Origin: Panorpa germanica
Taxonomy: Eukaryota; Arthropoda; Insecta; Mecoptera; Panorpidae
Reading direction: 5' to 3'
NCBI GenBank assembly: GCA_963678705.1
Contig: OY783205.1
Location: 13,950,001-14,014,000, forward strand
Length of the DNA stretch: 64,000 bases
The notes under the pieces are model-generated. The model saw only the letters and a program-made list of their open reading frames with translations. It did not search any database and was not told the origin of the DNA. Made by a program: the position numbers and the translations under genes. Below are positions 46,851 to 57,790 of the stretch, in pieces (positions within the stretch are counted from its first letter, which is position 1; each line of letters opens with the position of its first letter).

Positions 46851-47132
46851 AATGATCTGTAAGTAATTTAAATTTTTAATTGAATTAGGGTCGTTTAAAG
46901 AAGCTGTGCAGTACTTCGTTCGCAGAAGATGCTCGGAAAAAGTTCGATCCACTCGAAGGAAGTGGATCGCAAAATGTACGTGTGTATGAAACCAAGGAAG
47001 AGAACGATGTAACTTAATAGACGAAAAAATAAGTCAATATATATTGCATCCAGTAATTTTAACTTTTGTCAGTTAGTTTGTTAGTTAGCACTTAAATCTG
47101 TTGATGCCTATGGTTCAATTAACATTTTATAG

Positions 47133-47698
47133 ATTTTACGACAAGTATGGCTTTCCAGGAGTCATAGGTTGTATTGATTGCACTCATGTGGCCGTATTTC
47201 CACCACCTTCGTCGGATCCAGAATGTCCAGAACATTTGTTTGTGAACAGAAAGGGATACCACTCCATCAATGTGCAATTGGTATAATTTAATGTCTTACA
47301 GTAATCCTATCATTGAATATTGAACGTATTTACCAATTATAATAAATTTCTAGATTTGTGATGTAAATAAAAAAATCATTGGTGTTAACGCGAAATTTAC
47401 AGGAAGTAAGCATGATTCCCATATATGGAATAACTGCAACGAGCTGCCTTTAATGAAGCAACTACATCAGCATAAACCAAATAATTACTTTTTACTAGGT
47501 ACTATTACAATAATTACTAATAATGAGGAATTAGTGTAATAAATAACTTTATTTATAGGTGATTCTGGATATGCACTACGACCATGGATGGTGACGCCGC
47601 TCTCAAATGCAGATCCAGATTCTCCTGAGGCTCGTTACAATGCAAAACATAGTTCAACACGTAGCATAATGGAGCAGGTTAACGGCATATTAAAATAA
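47133..47698 (+). pseudogene. PIF/Harbinger transposase, central exons, both ends missing
   Basis: Three exons join in frame: 47133-47280 (acceptor TTTTATAG, donor GTATAA), 47354-47498 (acceptor TTTCTAG, donor GTACTA) and 47559-47698 (acceptor TTTATAG). They give YGFPGVIGCIDCTHVAVFPP, RKGYHSINVQL, VNAKFTGSKHDSHIW, FLLGDSGYALRPWM and STRSIMEQVNGILK. The DDE residues are visible: Asp in GCID, Asp in GDSG and Glu in MEQVNG. The family's carboxy tail after the Glu block is cut by a TAA at 47696, and the amino-terminal HTH part is not found between 46860 and 47130. So this copy cannot transpose. It lies tail-to-tail with the Myb-like gene that ends at 47940, the arrangement seen in Harbinger elements. 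Confidence 0.8.
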
Positions 47699-47939
47699 AT
47701 CATCTATAAGAAGTATCAATAATGCTCTTTTAGCAGAAGCTAGGCGTAGTCAGAAAAGTCTAATTAATAGATTTTATTTATAATAGAATATGTTAATATT
47801 CATTTATTATCAATTATTAATAAGAGAATATATATATTTTCATGAAAAAAACGCTATGTTTAATTTGTAATATACAAGAAGTAGGCTTATTAAAAGAAAA
47901 AGTGCAAAAAAGAAAATTTAATTTTATAAAATAATAATT

Positions 47940-49068
47940 TTATTTTTTCATTGCAAAGCTTAAACTTTCCAATAATTTGTTGAAAGCTGCAGTCTGATTC
48001 AGTATGGCTGCAGTCTGATTCCTAATAGCAGCAGTCTGCAGATTTATTGCATCCACCTGCATTTTTTGTCCATTTTTCAATATTTTTAATTTTTCTTCTT
48101 GATATTTCTCCCTTGAAATATATTTTTTTTGTAATAAATTGTTAATTTCTGCTGATTTTTTTTCTATTTCAACCAGTCGCCTTTTTGCAAGTTTTCGGTT
48201 AGGTGTTTGATCTGTAAATATGAATTGTATAGAGTTATTTTATAGTTATTATTTTATTTTAGTTTTATTATAGTTTTATTAATAATAATTAAATATTTAC
48301 CAGCTTCTGAATCAAAATCAATATCCTTCTTTTGTCTTTTGTTATTTGTTGCAATTTGTTGGTCTTCTGTAAATATCAATTGTATAAAGCATATAGAATA
48401 TTGATTTATTTAAATAATTAAAAATTTACCACTTTCTGAATGAAATATTTCTTTACTGTTATCATTAAATTGTATCTCTTCATCTCGCAGATATTCAATT
48501 TCCTCATAATGTTCCAAATCTATATCCTTTAATGTATTGATTGCATTAATATGCACGCAGAAATGTATTTAGTATATATGTTCATCACATACCAATTTTG
48601 GTTCACATGTCAGCACATTCTTTATCCCTGTCATTACAGTATCCCCCACAAACGATACAATTTTCTCCTCAGACGAGGATACTTTTGTGGAGGTGGCTGG
48701 ACCGCCTCCAGTCTGCCTCCTGTAACTGCTAATAGCAGCAGCTTTCCTTTTAGCGGAATTTTTCATGTCACTCTAACACTAAAAGTAAAGATTGTGAATA
48801 TTCACTAAAAAATAACGTGAAAATTGTCAAAATTAGCAAAAATTGAAAATACTTTTTTCTACTCGTCGGCACTTTTATGTGAACCCGGAATTTTATTAAG
48901 TTCTTCTGCTACGCCTTTCCACATTTCTTGCAGCCGCTGCTTTGTGATAACATTGGTGAATTTTCCTTTCACCAAAGCTTCATTTTCTTTCATACAGCCC
49001 ATTAAATATTCTTTTTGTGTTTCGGACACGTTGCTCTTTCTTGAATGTTTTTGATTAACTTGACTCAT
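47940..49068 (-). CDS. Myb/SANT-like DNA-binding protein of a PIF/Harbinger transposon
   Basis: Five exons on the minus strand join without a stop: 49068-48863, 48770-48593, 48526-48430, 48366-48301 and 48211-47940, in total 819 bases or 272 residues. All junctions use GT-AG; the exon 2 acceptor (GTTAGAG) was chosen because it keeps frame. Exon 1 carries the trihelix-like stretch KEYLMGCMKENEALVKGKFT, then RLQEMWKGVAEELN. Exon 2 has KNSAKRKAAAISSYRRQTGG and GP, the hallmark of Harbinger Myb partners. Exons 3-4 are acidic. Exon 5 is coiled (KRRLVEIEKKSAEINNLLQ) with three NQTAA or LQTAA repeats. In this family the protein binds the terminal repeats and carries the transposase to the nucleus. 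The adjacent transposase is dead, so retention may be recent or passive. Confidence 0.75.
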
Positions 49069-49339
49069 TTTTATCTAAAATAGTTATTATATTTACATTT
49101 AGTACAAGCAAGTATAAATTATTCACATACTCACACGTGCTAATAATAATAAAATTTAATAGTTTTTAATTTAATGTTTATATACATTTAATATATTTAC
49201 TTACTGTTACTTCCTTACTTGCTGCACTAAAATGAACTAAAATAATTTTAATATATTTACTTACTGTACTTGTAGAAATAAACTGAAATGTACTATCTCT
49301 GCTGAAATGCACTAAAATAGTTTTAAATATTATAAATAA

Positions 49340-49534
49340 ATATGGATTTCCCGCATTTACTAAAATTCAAAACGTTCTACACAATCGAATACAAATTCTA
49401 CACAGTCGAATGGAAAATATAAGTTTCGATCACATTCAGGAATAGTGTTTTCAATTGTGATCGAATCTTACTTCACTCGTTTCGATCGAATCTGTTCGAT
49501 CACGAGCATTGCTCGTAAAACTCAGGAATAGGGC
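49340..49534. repeat. Harbinger 3' terminal region with inverted motifs
   Basis: Read inward from 49534 the sequence starts GCCCTATTCCTGAGTTTTAC and goes through ACGAGCAATGCTCGT (an internal palindrome at about 49503-49517). Several TCGATC and ATTCCTGA motifs recur within 130 bases. This looks like a terminal inverted repeat; the partner TIR was not found upstream near 46870. Directly beyond it, at 49535, 28S rDNA begins. Confidence 0.55.
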
Positions 49535-51213
49535 AGTTGGGGCAAGAGAAGTATTTATAACTTTGTTATAATTATTATAAAGCCTCAATGAGTAGGAGGG
49601 TCGCGGTGGTGTGCGCAGAAGGGTCTGGTCGTGAGACTGCCTGGAGCCGCCATCGGTGCAGATCTTGGTGGTAGTAGTAAATACTCCAGCGAGGCCCTGG
49701 AGGACTGACGTGGAGAAGGGTTTCGTGTGAACAGCTGTTGCACACGAGTCAGTCGATCCTAAGCCTAAGGAGAAATCCGAATGTTGATGTAGTGTTTTTA
49801 CAAAAAAAATTTTAATAAATTTGAATATTTAATTAATTTTAATATTAATTTTTAATATTTTATTATATATTGTTTGCGTAAAAATATAGGAACAATATAT
49901 AAGTTGCGTAGAATATAGCAAAATACTGTAGGCAAAAATAAAAAATATAGAGTCTTGGTCTTTAATATAAGTAAAATATAAAATAGAGTCTAAAGTCATA
50001 AAACCAGTTGTACTATATTGTTACAATTTTGGCATGAGTTGCAGCTATCCTCTTCAGCTTCAAACACCAAAGGGCTCAAACTTGTAAGGGCATGAAGCGA
50101 AGTGAAGGGAGTTTGGGCTGTGGAACCTTCTATGACGCCAAATGTACAAATTTGAAGTTGCGAGCGAGGGAATAAAGAAATGCGTAAGAAGCTGGAGAGG
50201 ATAGCTTTAATCCACGCCAAACTTGTGACAATATGGTTCTGAAACTTTAACTTTGATGAAGAGCGATTGTCATATTTTGAAAAGTAAGAGAGTGTAAAAA
50301 TGCATTATTTGAAAGCGGACAGTGAAGAATAAGAACAAATCATCATTGTAATAGAAATTTGAAGGAAAGGGAGAGAAAGAAACTTCTGGAAGAGAACCCA
50401 GGAATAGATAAATCAAGTGGATTATAAATTGGATGAAAAGGAAAGGATCATGAAGGAATGGACAAATCTTTAGGGAGGCCAAGACTCTAATTTTCTAGTA
50501 TTTAGAGTCTAAAAATATAAAAAAAATATATTATACATAATAATATTATATATATAAAAAAGTATTACACTCGTTGGGCGAAAGGGAATCCGGTTCCTAT
50601 TTCGGAACCCGGCAGCGGAACCGTTAACAAGTCGAGCCCTCGAAAGAGAGTTCGTCGGGGTAACCCAAAAAGACCTGGAGACGCCGTCGGGAGATCCAGA
50701 AAGAGTTTTCCTTCCTTTATGAGCATTCGAGTTCCCTGGAATGCTTTAACAGGGAAATAGGGTTTGGAATGCGAAGAGCACCGCAGTTGCCATCTTCTAT
50801 CCATGATCCATGTCTGGATCTTCCCCTCGGATCTTGAAAATCCAGGAGATGGCCACGTGGAGGTGTCGCGCCGGTTCGTACCCATATCCGCAGCAGGTCT
50901 CCAAGGTGAAGAGCCTCTAGTCGATAGAATAATGTAGGTAAGGGAAGTCGGCAAATTGGATCCGTAACTTCGGAATAAGGATTGGCTCTGAGGATTTGGG
51001 TGTGTTCAGCTTGGTCGGGAAATGGGTTGTGGCTAACGTGCCGGGCCTGTGCGAGGAGGACGACTCTCGTGGTCGCGATCTGAGTTCGGTCCCGTGCCTT
51101 GGCCTCCAATGAATCTTCCTTGCTGCGTGTCCTTTTATACTGATCTTTCGGGATCACACGATTGTTCTCTTCAGCCACCATTTAACGATCAAGTCAGAAC
51201 TGGCACGGACTAG

Positions 51214-51247
<34 letters not shown>

Positions 51248-51297
51248 CGATGGCCCTAGCGGGTATTGACGCAATGTGATTTCTGCCCAGTGCTGTA

Positions 51298-51357
<60 letters not shown>

Positions 51358-51362
51358 TTTAA
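49535..51362 (+). rRNA. 28S rRNA pseudogene copy 1, part upstream of the R2 site
   Basis: Conserved 28S blocks are clear: CAATGAGTAGGAGGGTCGCG at 49587, GGAGCCGCCATCGGTGCAG at 49645, and AAGGGTTTCGTGTGAACAGC at about 49717. GGGCGAAAGGGAATCC is near 50576, the CTGGAGACGCCGTCGGGAG block near 50670, GGAAGTCGGCAAATTGG at about 50943, and CGGGTAAACGGCGGGAGTAA at about 51329. It ends ACTATGACTCTTTTAA at 51362, two bases short of the canonical R2 site. The 5' half of the gene is missing, cut by the Harbinger end. A 508-bp insert and small changes mark it as a pseudogene. The AT-rich stretch 49800-50560 is an expansion segment also present, shorter, in copy 2. Confidence 0.9.
49995..50502. other. Unidentified 508-bp insert in a 28S expansion segment
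   Basis: TAGAGTCTAAA stands at 49984-49994 and again at 50503-50513. The sequence between has no counterpart in 28S copy 2 and has a more balanced base content than its surroundings. Short frames inside it are not recognisable. The direct repeat suggests an insertion with an 11-bp target duplication. Confidence 0.5.
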
Positions 51363-52173
51363 CCGTATATTGACTGCCTCCCTACAAGAGTAAGGACGTC
51401 CCGAGGGGTCCGAAGAGCAACGCAACGGGTGACATGCCGAGCAGAGTGCCAGGTTCTGAGACTGCAGCGCATGCCATCCAGAATTGCCACAGGACACATG
51501 GTAACTGCATTAAGCGACACGATGCTGTGTGGCGCAATCGTTGCAAAGAGCCTGAGGGAAGTTGGCTGGATAGTACAGCAAGAGTATGCTGCAACAGTAG
51601 AGGCGAATCGTGCACAGCCGGACATGGTGGCACAGAGGCAGGGTGAAATCGTAGTTCTTGACGCACAGGTAGTGAGTAGTGCTACATCATTAGATGATGC
51701 CCACGACAGGAAGGTCGCGAAGTATTCTTCCAACAAAGGGCTAGTTGACTTCATAAGAAGTCAACATACTTCGGAGTACCCTATAAAGTTTACTTCGTGT
51801 ACCCTGTCCTGGAGAGGGGTATGGTCGGTGAAGTCTGCGCAAGACTTGATGGACATGAGGTTGAGGAAGAGAACACTTGGTGGAATTACTACCAGAGTGT
51901 TACAGGGAAGCCACACTAACTGGTCCAGATTCAACCAAATGACCACGGTAATGCCTCGCACCGGTATTGGTTAATGCATACAACAATCATCTTTATTCGG
52001 TCACCAGATGCCACAACAGCTGAAACTGGAAACTTATGTTAATACATCACTCAGAGATATCTCTGGTTCAGATATATGACGCGACGGTTGTTGCTGAGGA
52101 ACGCTGTACTAGAGATAACACGGTGGAGTGCACAAATAGATGTGTTAATTAAAAAAAAAAAATTTAAAAAAAG
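51363..52173 (+). mobile_element. 5'-truncated R2 element of a second lineage (endonuclease and 3' UTR)
   Basis: The insertion begins exactly where 28S breaks off. Two frames near 51434-51646 and 51429-51974 together show the end of an R2 protein. There is a zinc motif (SETAAHAIQNCHRTHGNCIKRH), the restriction-like endonuclease core (AQPDMVAQRQGEIVVLDAQV, with Asp in QPD and Asp in LDAQ), HDRKVAKYS, and a tail LSWRGVWSVKSAQDLM and TRVLQGSHTNWSRFNQMT. A frame change separates the zinc motif from the core. It differs clearly from the endonucleases at 53640 and 57280, so it is another R2 lineage. The 3' UTR is 51975-52150 and ends in an A-rich tail at 52152-52173. Everything upstream of the endonuclease is absent. 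Confidence 0.75.
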
Positions 52174-54830
52174 TTGGTCCTGAGCTATATGAGCATTATA
52201 CATGCAAGCTTTGCTTTGGAATAGGACAATACTAATTCCTAAAAAGGGATGTGATTTAACGCAAGAGAACGACTAGCGTCCCATAACTATAGTTCTATTA
52301 TTGGCTAAACTATTCTCCATATCAGTGCATGACATGATAAAATATCATATGAAAATAAACCCGCGACAGCGTGGCTTCACAACTCAGAATGGCTGTCTAA
52401 ACAATCTAACAATATTTAATGAAGTAATACGTAAAGCAAAAATATCTAACGGAGTAGTGGTATCTGTTTTAGATCTGGCGAAGGCATGCGACAGCATTCC
52501 ACACGATGCCATCACCAAGGGCTTACGACGCCAAGGCATACCCGAGTTGATCATTAAATCAGTACAAAATATGTACACGGGTGCATACACGAACATCGTA
52601 GTAGGAGAAAATTTTGTTAAAATGAACATTCTGAAAGGGGTGAAGCAGGGAGATCCCTTTTCGCCTTTACTTTTCAACGCCGTTCTAGACTCTCTTGTAG
52701 ATGATCTAGAACAAACACAGGGTTTTAATTTATATGGCAAAGACATTAAGGTCTTATCGTTTGCGGATGATATGCTGCTTATAAGCAAGAATAAAACAGA
52801 CGCGCCAATGCAGTTTAACATTGCATGTAAAACTCTTAAACAATTAGGCTTAAAAATCAATGCATCTAAATCATCAGCGTTTGAAATAGCAGTTTTACCT
52901 CAGAAAACATTTGGAATAATAGATCCCGGTTTTATAGACTCTACCAACGGATCAAACCTGCCATACAATGAATGTGACCAAATGTTCAAATACCTCGGTA
53001 TTACGTTTTCTCCCTAAACAGGCATAAAGGCAGAGAACGTTCATAGTGAAATAGAGGCTGCACTGCACAGGCTCGCCAAATTGAAAATAACCGCGTTACA
53101 GAAAATTATTCTGTTAAATACATATGTATTGGGACATTATACTTTTAAAATGACCATCTGTCCTCCAACACTGGGACAACTGCGTAAACTAGACCAAACC
53201 ATTAGAAGTCTAGTTAAGAAGGCGTTACATCTACCAGATGAAACGTCTACTGGGTTTATGTACACGCGGGTACGAGATGGAGGTCTAGGTGTTGCGAGAG
53301 TAGAATTGCATACTGTATGCACTAGACGATGAAACTATCCATGCCATCGTGATGGAAGACAGGTTTAGAACTAAAGCAAGGAAACTCGCAATACGATGCA
53401 ATGTGACGTGGCCGTGTACAGTCGATGAGGTGGATAAAGCTAAATTGTTAGCAAAGCAGTGCGATAGAAAGAAGTGGCACAAACTAAATGTGCAAGGTAT
53501 TGGAGCTAATGACTTCTGTGACAGTGCAATAGCGAATCGATGGTTATGGGACAGTAATTTATTACCGTCAAATCGATACATAGACGCCATACGATTACGC
53601 ACTAATATGTATGAATGCAAGCGCGTGCTGGCAACACGTGGCGGATCGGATGATATAATGTGTGACGCATGTCATATTAAGATAGAAACACTAGGGCACA
53701 TACTGGGGCAGTGCTATGTGGTAAAACCACTTAGGATAAAGAGGCACGACGAAGTATTACAACTGTTAATATGCAAACTCGCAAGCACGCACAAAAACTC
53801 AGTGCTGCATAAGGAGCCGTGTTTACACTCGCACTTAGGTTTACTTAAGTCGGACTTAATATTCGTTAACAGCAAATCCGCATACATTATAGATGTTACA
53901 ATCCGATTCGAAAATAAAGACAGTCTTGCCCAAGCCGCTAAGGAGAAAATTGATAAATACACCATATTGATTCCACAATTATTAACTTTGCATAATGTCG
54001 ACTTTGTAAAAGTATTACCGATTATTATAGGGTCACGAGGAGCTCTGCCAAAGTTTACGAGCACTAGCCTAAGTATCCTCGAAGTGGACACATACTATCT
54101 AAAACTAACAATGTCAATGATCGCTTTGCGAACTTCAGTGGAGATGTCCAACATCTTCCTGGACTATTATCGAAAATAGAATTCTACTCTAAATGATTCT
54201 GTACTAACTGCTGGCTCTTGGAAAGGTAATTGGTAATATTATGTAATTTGATTTTTGAAAAAAGGCGCTCAAAACCATAGCTATATAACTAGAGCAATAT
54301 GTATATATTAAAGAGGTTCTAGTCAAAAAATTAACATAAAATGACTAGTTGGCTTTGCCAAGTCGATTTTGTACTCCCAAGAGTACTGTAAGTGGGTCCG
54401 CCACCCAGGCACTACGCCTAAGGCGCCTTCTTCAGGGAGTTGGCGGCCGCCCGGTTGGCGCGATGGTCCCTTCCGGACGGAAATAGTATGATTGGACACA
54501 AGTTCCTAGGGGTACCTCCACGCGGTCAAGCCTGGGCAGATAAAATGGTTGTGGGAGGCTGTTTTATCTAGAAAACTTTATCCCCGATCACTTAGCGTAC
54601 CTAAACGCTGAAACCATATCCGAGTTACCGTTAGGATTTTGGTAGTCTTGGGGTGTCCCAAAGCAGAACTGGCTAGTAGATGGTTTGCATTAAGCATGTT
54701 CTTTGCAATGTACATGAGATTAAGATGAACGATACTCGAAGGAAAGTGTGATGTTAGAGTTTCGGACTGACCCACTTTCCGGCTGAGGACGTACGCGAGA
54801 GCCATCATTTTGGTGGTGTGCGCGCAGTAT
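52174..54830 (+). mobile_element. R2 element A, internally deleted (RT and endonuclease kept)
   Basis: Starts TTGGTCCTGAGCTATATGA, the same 5' terminus as elements B (54834) and C (61791). Within about 25 bases it jumps into the RT region (ALLWNRTILIPKKG at about 52205), so most of the 5' UTR, zinc fingers, Myb and linker are deleted. RT, thumb and endonuclease follow to 54179. The 3' UTR (54180-54830) matches that of element B, including GTTGGCTTTGCCAAGTCG and GTAAGTGGGTCCGCCACC. It is followed by TAG, the first bases of the 28S target, and then by element B. Confidence 0.85.
52205..54179 (+). pseudogene. R2 reverse transcriptase and restriction-like endonuclease, element A
   Basis: A 239-codon frame at 52301-53017 carries the RT palm: RGFTTQNGCLNNLTIF, SVLDLAKACDSIPHDAI (Phe to Cys before the catalytic Asp), ILKGVKQGDPFSPLLFNAVL and LSFADDMLLIS. 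A TAA at 53016 is followed in a nearby frame by the thumb at 53081-53332 (LPDETSTGFMYTRVRDGGLG). The frame 53349-54179 (277 codons) has the endonuclease: CDACHIKIETLGHILGQC, PLRIKRHDE, LLKSDLIFVNSKSAYIIDV (PD-D type core, with Ser for the usual Pro), KEKIDKYTILIPQLL. It ends with a natural-looking stop. The upstream start around 52205 has a stop near 52275. The protein nicks 28S DNA and copies R2 RNA in intact elements. Confidence 0.85.
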
Positions 54831-55439
54831 TAGTTGGTCCTGGGCTATATGAACCATCTCTTGCCGTTAACGTAATTATAACATGTGGAACAACTATGTA
54901 TAGCATATGCAGTGCATATCCTATTCTTGCTTGATATGGCAAGTGAGAGAATGGTACGGACCTTAAACTGCATCCCGTCCTGGCAAAGGTGGCTGTGTGC
55001 CTTACGAACTCCGTGGCTGTGTGTCTAACGAGTACCGTGACAGAAACTGCTCGTGTCCTGCAGATTGAAAACCTTGTACAAATATTGGGTAAGAGATTTA
55101 ATCGAGATTATCAGCACTTTTGAAGACAACGGCGAACTGTTTAAGTATGGAGTGGTGCAGCGTGCGAAGTATATTGAATATATGTAGTAAACGGCTAATA
55201 GTGACGAGCCTAAGATAATTATCAAAACGCTATTGTAACAGTTGCGTTGGATTCGAAAATTGACAATCTTCGTGTCTATAGGCACTTGACGTGATTACTT
55301 GCATCGTTTACTTTGCAGACGGCCAGGGTGGATGGGGTTGACGATCCATCCGTACCTGGCCGATGTCACGTTAAGGACATATAATTATTGAAATGGTTCT
55401 GTCCAATGGTGAAACTCCGGCGGATATTAATATGAGAGA

Positions 55440-55650
55440 TAGGGACTCATATTTTTTAAAAATTTGTTGCCCTCATGTTTGTAACACTGGCTGACTCGCA
55501 AGATGGAAGCGTTTGTGTTAGTGACATTGTCCGTAGGACATAGATATGAGGATGGGGTCTCATATCTATTACTTTGTTGCTCTAGCTCTGAGCACTGGAT
55601 GACGTGACAAGGGCTCACAGACTTATCAAGTCAGGGGCAAGTGAGCGACG
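55440..55650. repeat. Tandem repeat in the 5' UTR of R2 element B
   Basis: Two units with GGGACTCATATnTTTT or GGGTCTCATATCTATT, a TTTGTTGC block and an ACTGG(C/A)TGAC block, about 110 bases apart. Element C carries three such units. Confidence 0.65.
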
Positions 55651-55931
55651 GAGTATAAGGTCACGTTGAGATCTCCGTATCTGGGGGTGCTATGACGAGG
55701 TTAGCGTTATGCTTACTTACGATTAGTACCTTGGTGGCCCAGGAATGTTAGGAACTGGGAAACCCTAACATTTAAATAGTCCTATTTATGACAACTGGCA
55801 TGTTACTGGGCTATGATTTTGGCTTTTTATTCTGATTCTTTGCCAAGGTGTGTTGCCTTGTAAAAACAACACAAATTTAAATTATTATGTTATAATATGA
55901 TAAAAATTGGATCCGATGCTTTCATCTCCAA

Positions 55932-56819
55932 ATGATGGTTAATAATCAAGAAACTAATATGAATAGTGGAGACCACAACCCCGGTCTCCTTTGGACACAT
56001 GAGGGGGTTACTGTTGACAACCCAAGCAAAATTAAGATTTTTGTTTCTGATAAGTACGTAAATTTATATTGTCCAATATGTTTGTTGCGAGCCACAAATA
56101 TACTATGTGTCGAACTACCTGAAGCTAACAGGCACCTAACGTTGGAGCACCCAACGTTCACTCTCGAGTTTATTTGTAATTATTGGTGTCGGAAGTGTTA
56201 TAAGACATATAAAGGCATAATCCAACATCTTACGCATTGTAAGGGGCCTGTAGAGGCTTCCGAGAAACATTTTAAATGCGATGCTTGCACTATATCCTTT
56301 AAGACTCAACGGGGGCCGAGTTAACATGCCAAGCATGCCCACATGCTAACAGGTTCATGTGTTAACCCTGTACCAAGTAAGAGACTCTCAAAATGGTCCG
56401 AGGACGAAATACAAATATTATTGGCGAATCTTGATCATCTAGTAAACATCAAGAATATCAACACTGAGTTGGCAAAACTGATCCCAGGGAAATCTGGAAA
56501 GCAGATCTCAGGTAAACGCAGGCTAATTAAATCTAAGCAGTTAACAGTAGCTGGAACTGCTACTAACTCTACAATAAACTTACACAATGTAACAATGCGG
56601 GAGATAGGTAGTAATCAAGCGTGTACATCAACGTTGACTAGTAGAGTAGATAGGCTGGTAGAGTTTAATAACATAGAACCACAAAACACCACGGCGTGTA
56701 ATATTGCCTTGGATCAAACGCACTGCAGCATGCATGAGTTTGTGCCCGAGGTAATCGAGTGGGTGGGCACTATAGAGGCATTATGGCAGGAGTGGAAATT
56801 ACCAACAAGTGCATCATAA
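55932..56819 (+). pseudogene. R2 amino-terminal protein, element B: three zinc fingers and Myb, one stop
   Basis: The ATG at 55932 starts a 130-codon frame. Finger 1 is CPICLLRATNILCVEL with HLTLEHPTF, finger 2 is CNYWCRKCYKTYKG with HLTHC, and finger 3 is CDACTISFKTQRGPS before a TAA at about 56322 that removes its His pair. Past the stop, the frame 56343-56819 holds the Myb domain (SKWSEDEIQILLANLDHL, NTELAKLIPGKSGKQISGKR) and a linker to VPEVIEWVGTIEALWQEW. The CCHH-CCHC-CCHH pattern is that of the R2-A clade. A further remnant continues to about 56990. Element C has the same region without the stop. Confidence 0.85.
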
Positions 56820-57049
56820 AATATGACGGCTCTTGATAAATTAATTAACGATCTAGTTGGGATCGGAGCAACGAGACAAGACCTCCAGGTATCAGTTAAC
56901 AATATTTCGCTCAAATTTCAAGAGCTATTATCGCCTGTTAAAGTTACGCAAGTGCAAATACACGCTATTACAAGAAGTGAGAGGTTTTAGCAATAAAGCT
57001 AAACGCCTAGCTAGCTGATGTAAACAATTATAGCCGTGCTCTTGAAGAA

Positions 57050-57790
57050 GTGGAGAAAGGAAAATTGGAAGCAAAAAGAAGGGAGCATAAAAGATGGTGC
57101 TACCTTTCATTACAAGGCGTGGGTGCAAATTGCTTTAAAAATACCTCATTTGCAAATCGCTGGCTAAAAGACCCATCTCTGTTACCACTTATAGATTCAA
57201 CGACGCTGTTCGTCTTCGGACAAATACGTACGGTTGCAAACTAGTTTTATCCAAAAGAGGTAGGTCGCCGGACACACTATGCGACGCGTGCAAGATAAAA
57301 GTAGAAAGTCTGGGGCATATACTAGGGCAATGCCACGTACTAAAACCACTTAGGATAAGCCGGCACAATGAAATTCTAAACGTCATTATTGACAGATTGA
57401 CCAGTAAATACTAGAAGGGCATTATCAGGAAAGAACCTTGGTTGCAATCACCACTTGGCTTGTTAAAACCAGATTTGGTGTTTATTAATGATAAGGCTGG
57501 TTTTATAATTGACGTTACCGTAAGGTGTGAAAATAATGATAATCTGCTTCGAGCAGACAAAGAAAAGCGCGACAAATACAATATTCTTATCCCTCAACTG
57601 CTGCAGCAGCATGATCTCAACTCAGTAGTAGTAATGCCCATAGTAGTGGGTTCTAGAAGTGCTTTACCAAAGACTAAAATACATATCTCAATAAGCTGGG
57701 AATAGATACGTATCAACTAAAACTTACGTGTTCTATGCTTGCGCTAAGAACCTCAGTTGAAATGGGAAACATATTCATTGACTATTACAG
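57050..57790 (+). pseudogene. R2 endonuclease remnant, element B
   Basis: The sequence resumes in the thumb-to-endonuclease region. It gives KRREHKRWCYLSLQGVGAN and FANRWLKDPSLLP at 57050-57190, then CDACKIKVESLGHILGQC and PLRISRHNEI at about 57280-57380. A TAG lies near 57412. The core LLKPDLVFINDKAGFIIDV is at 57460-57515, followed by KEKRDKYNILIPQLL and GSRSALPK; it breaks near 57705 and continues as LRTSVEMGNIF in another frame to 57800. The core keeps both Asp residues, here with the usual Pro. Everything from about 56990 to 57050 that should hold 1.5 kb of RT is absent. Broken at three points. Confidence 0.82.

Noticed and set aside
46861..47130. 5' terminal inverted repeat of the Harbinger element
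   Set aside because: No match to the inward sequence of the 49534 end (GCCCTATTCCTGAG) was found here, so the 5' end is treated as missing.
50565..51181. Minus-strand frames of 129 and 154 codons
   Set aside because: They lie antisense within conserved 28S rRNA blocks; the same region at 60960-61402 gives similar frames. Not genes.
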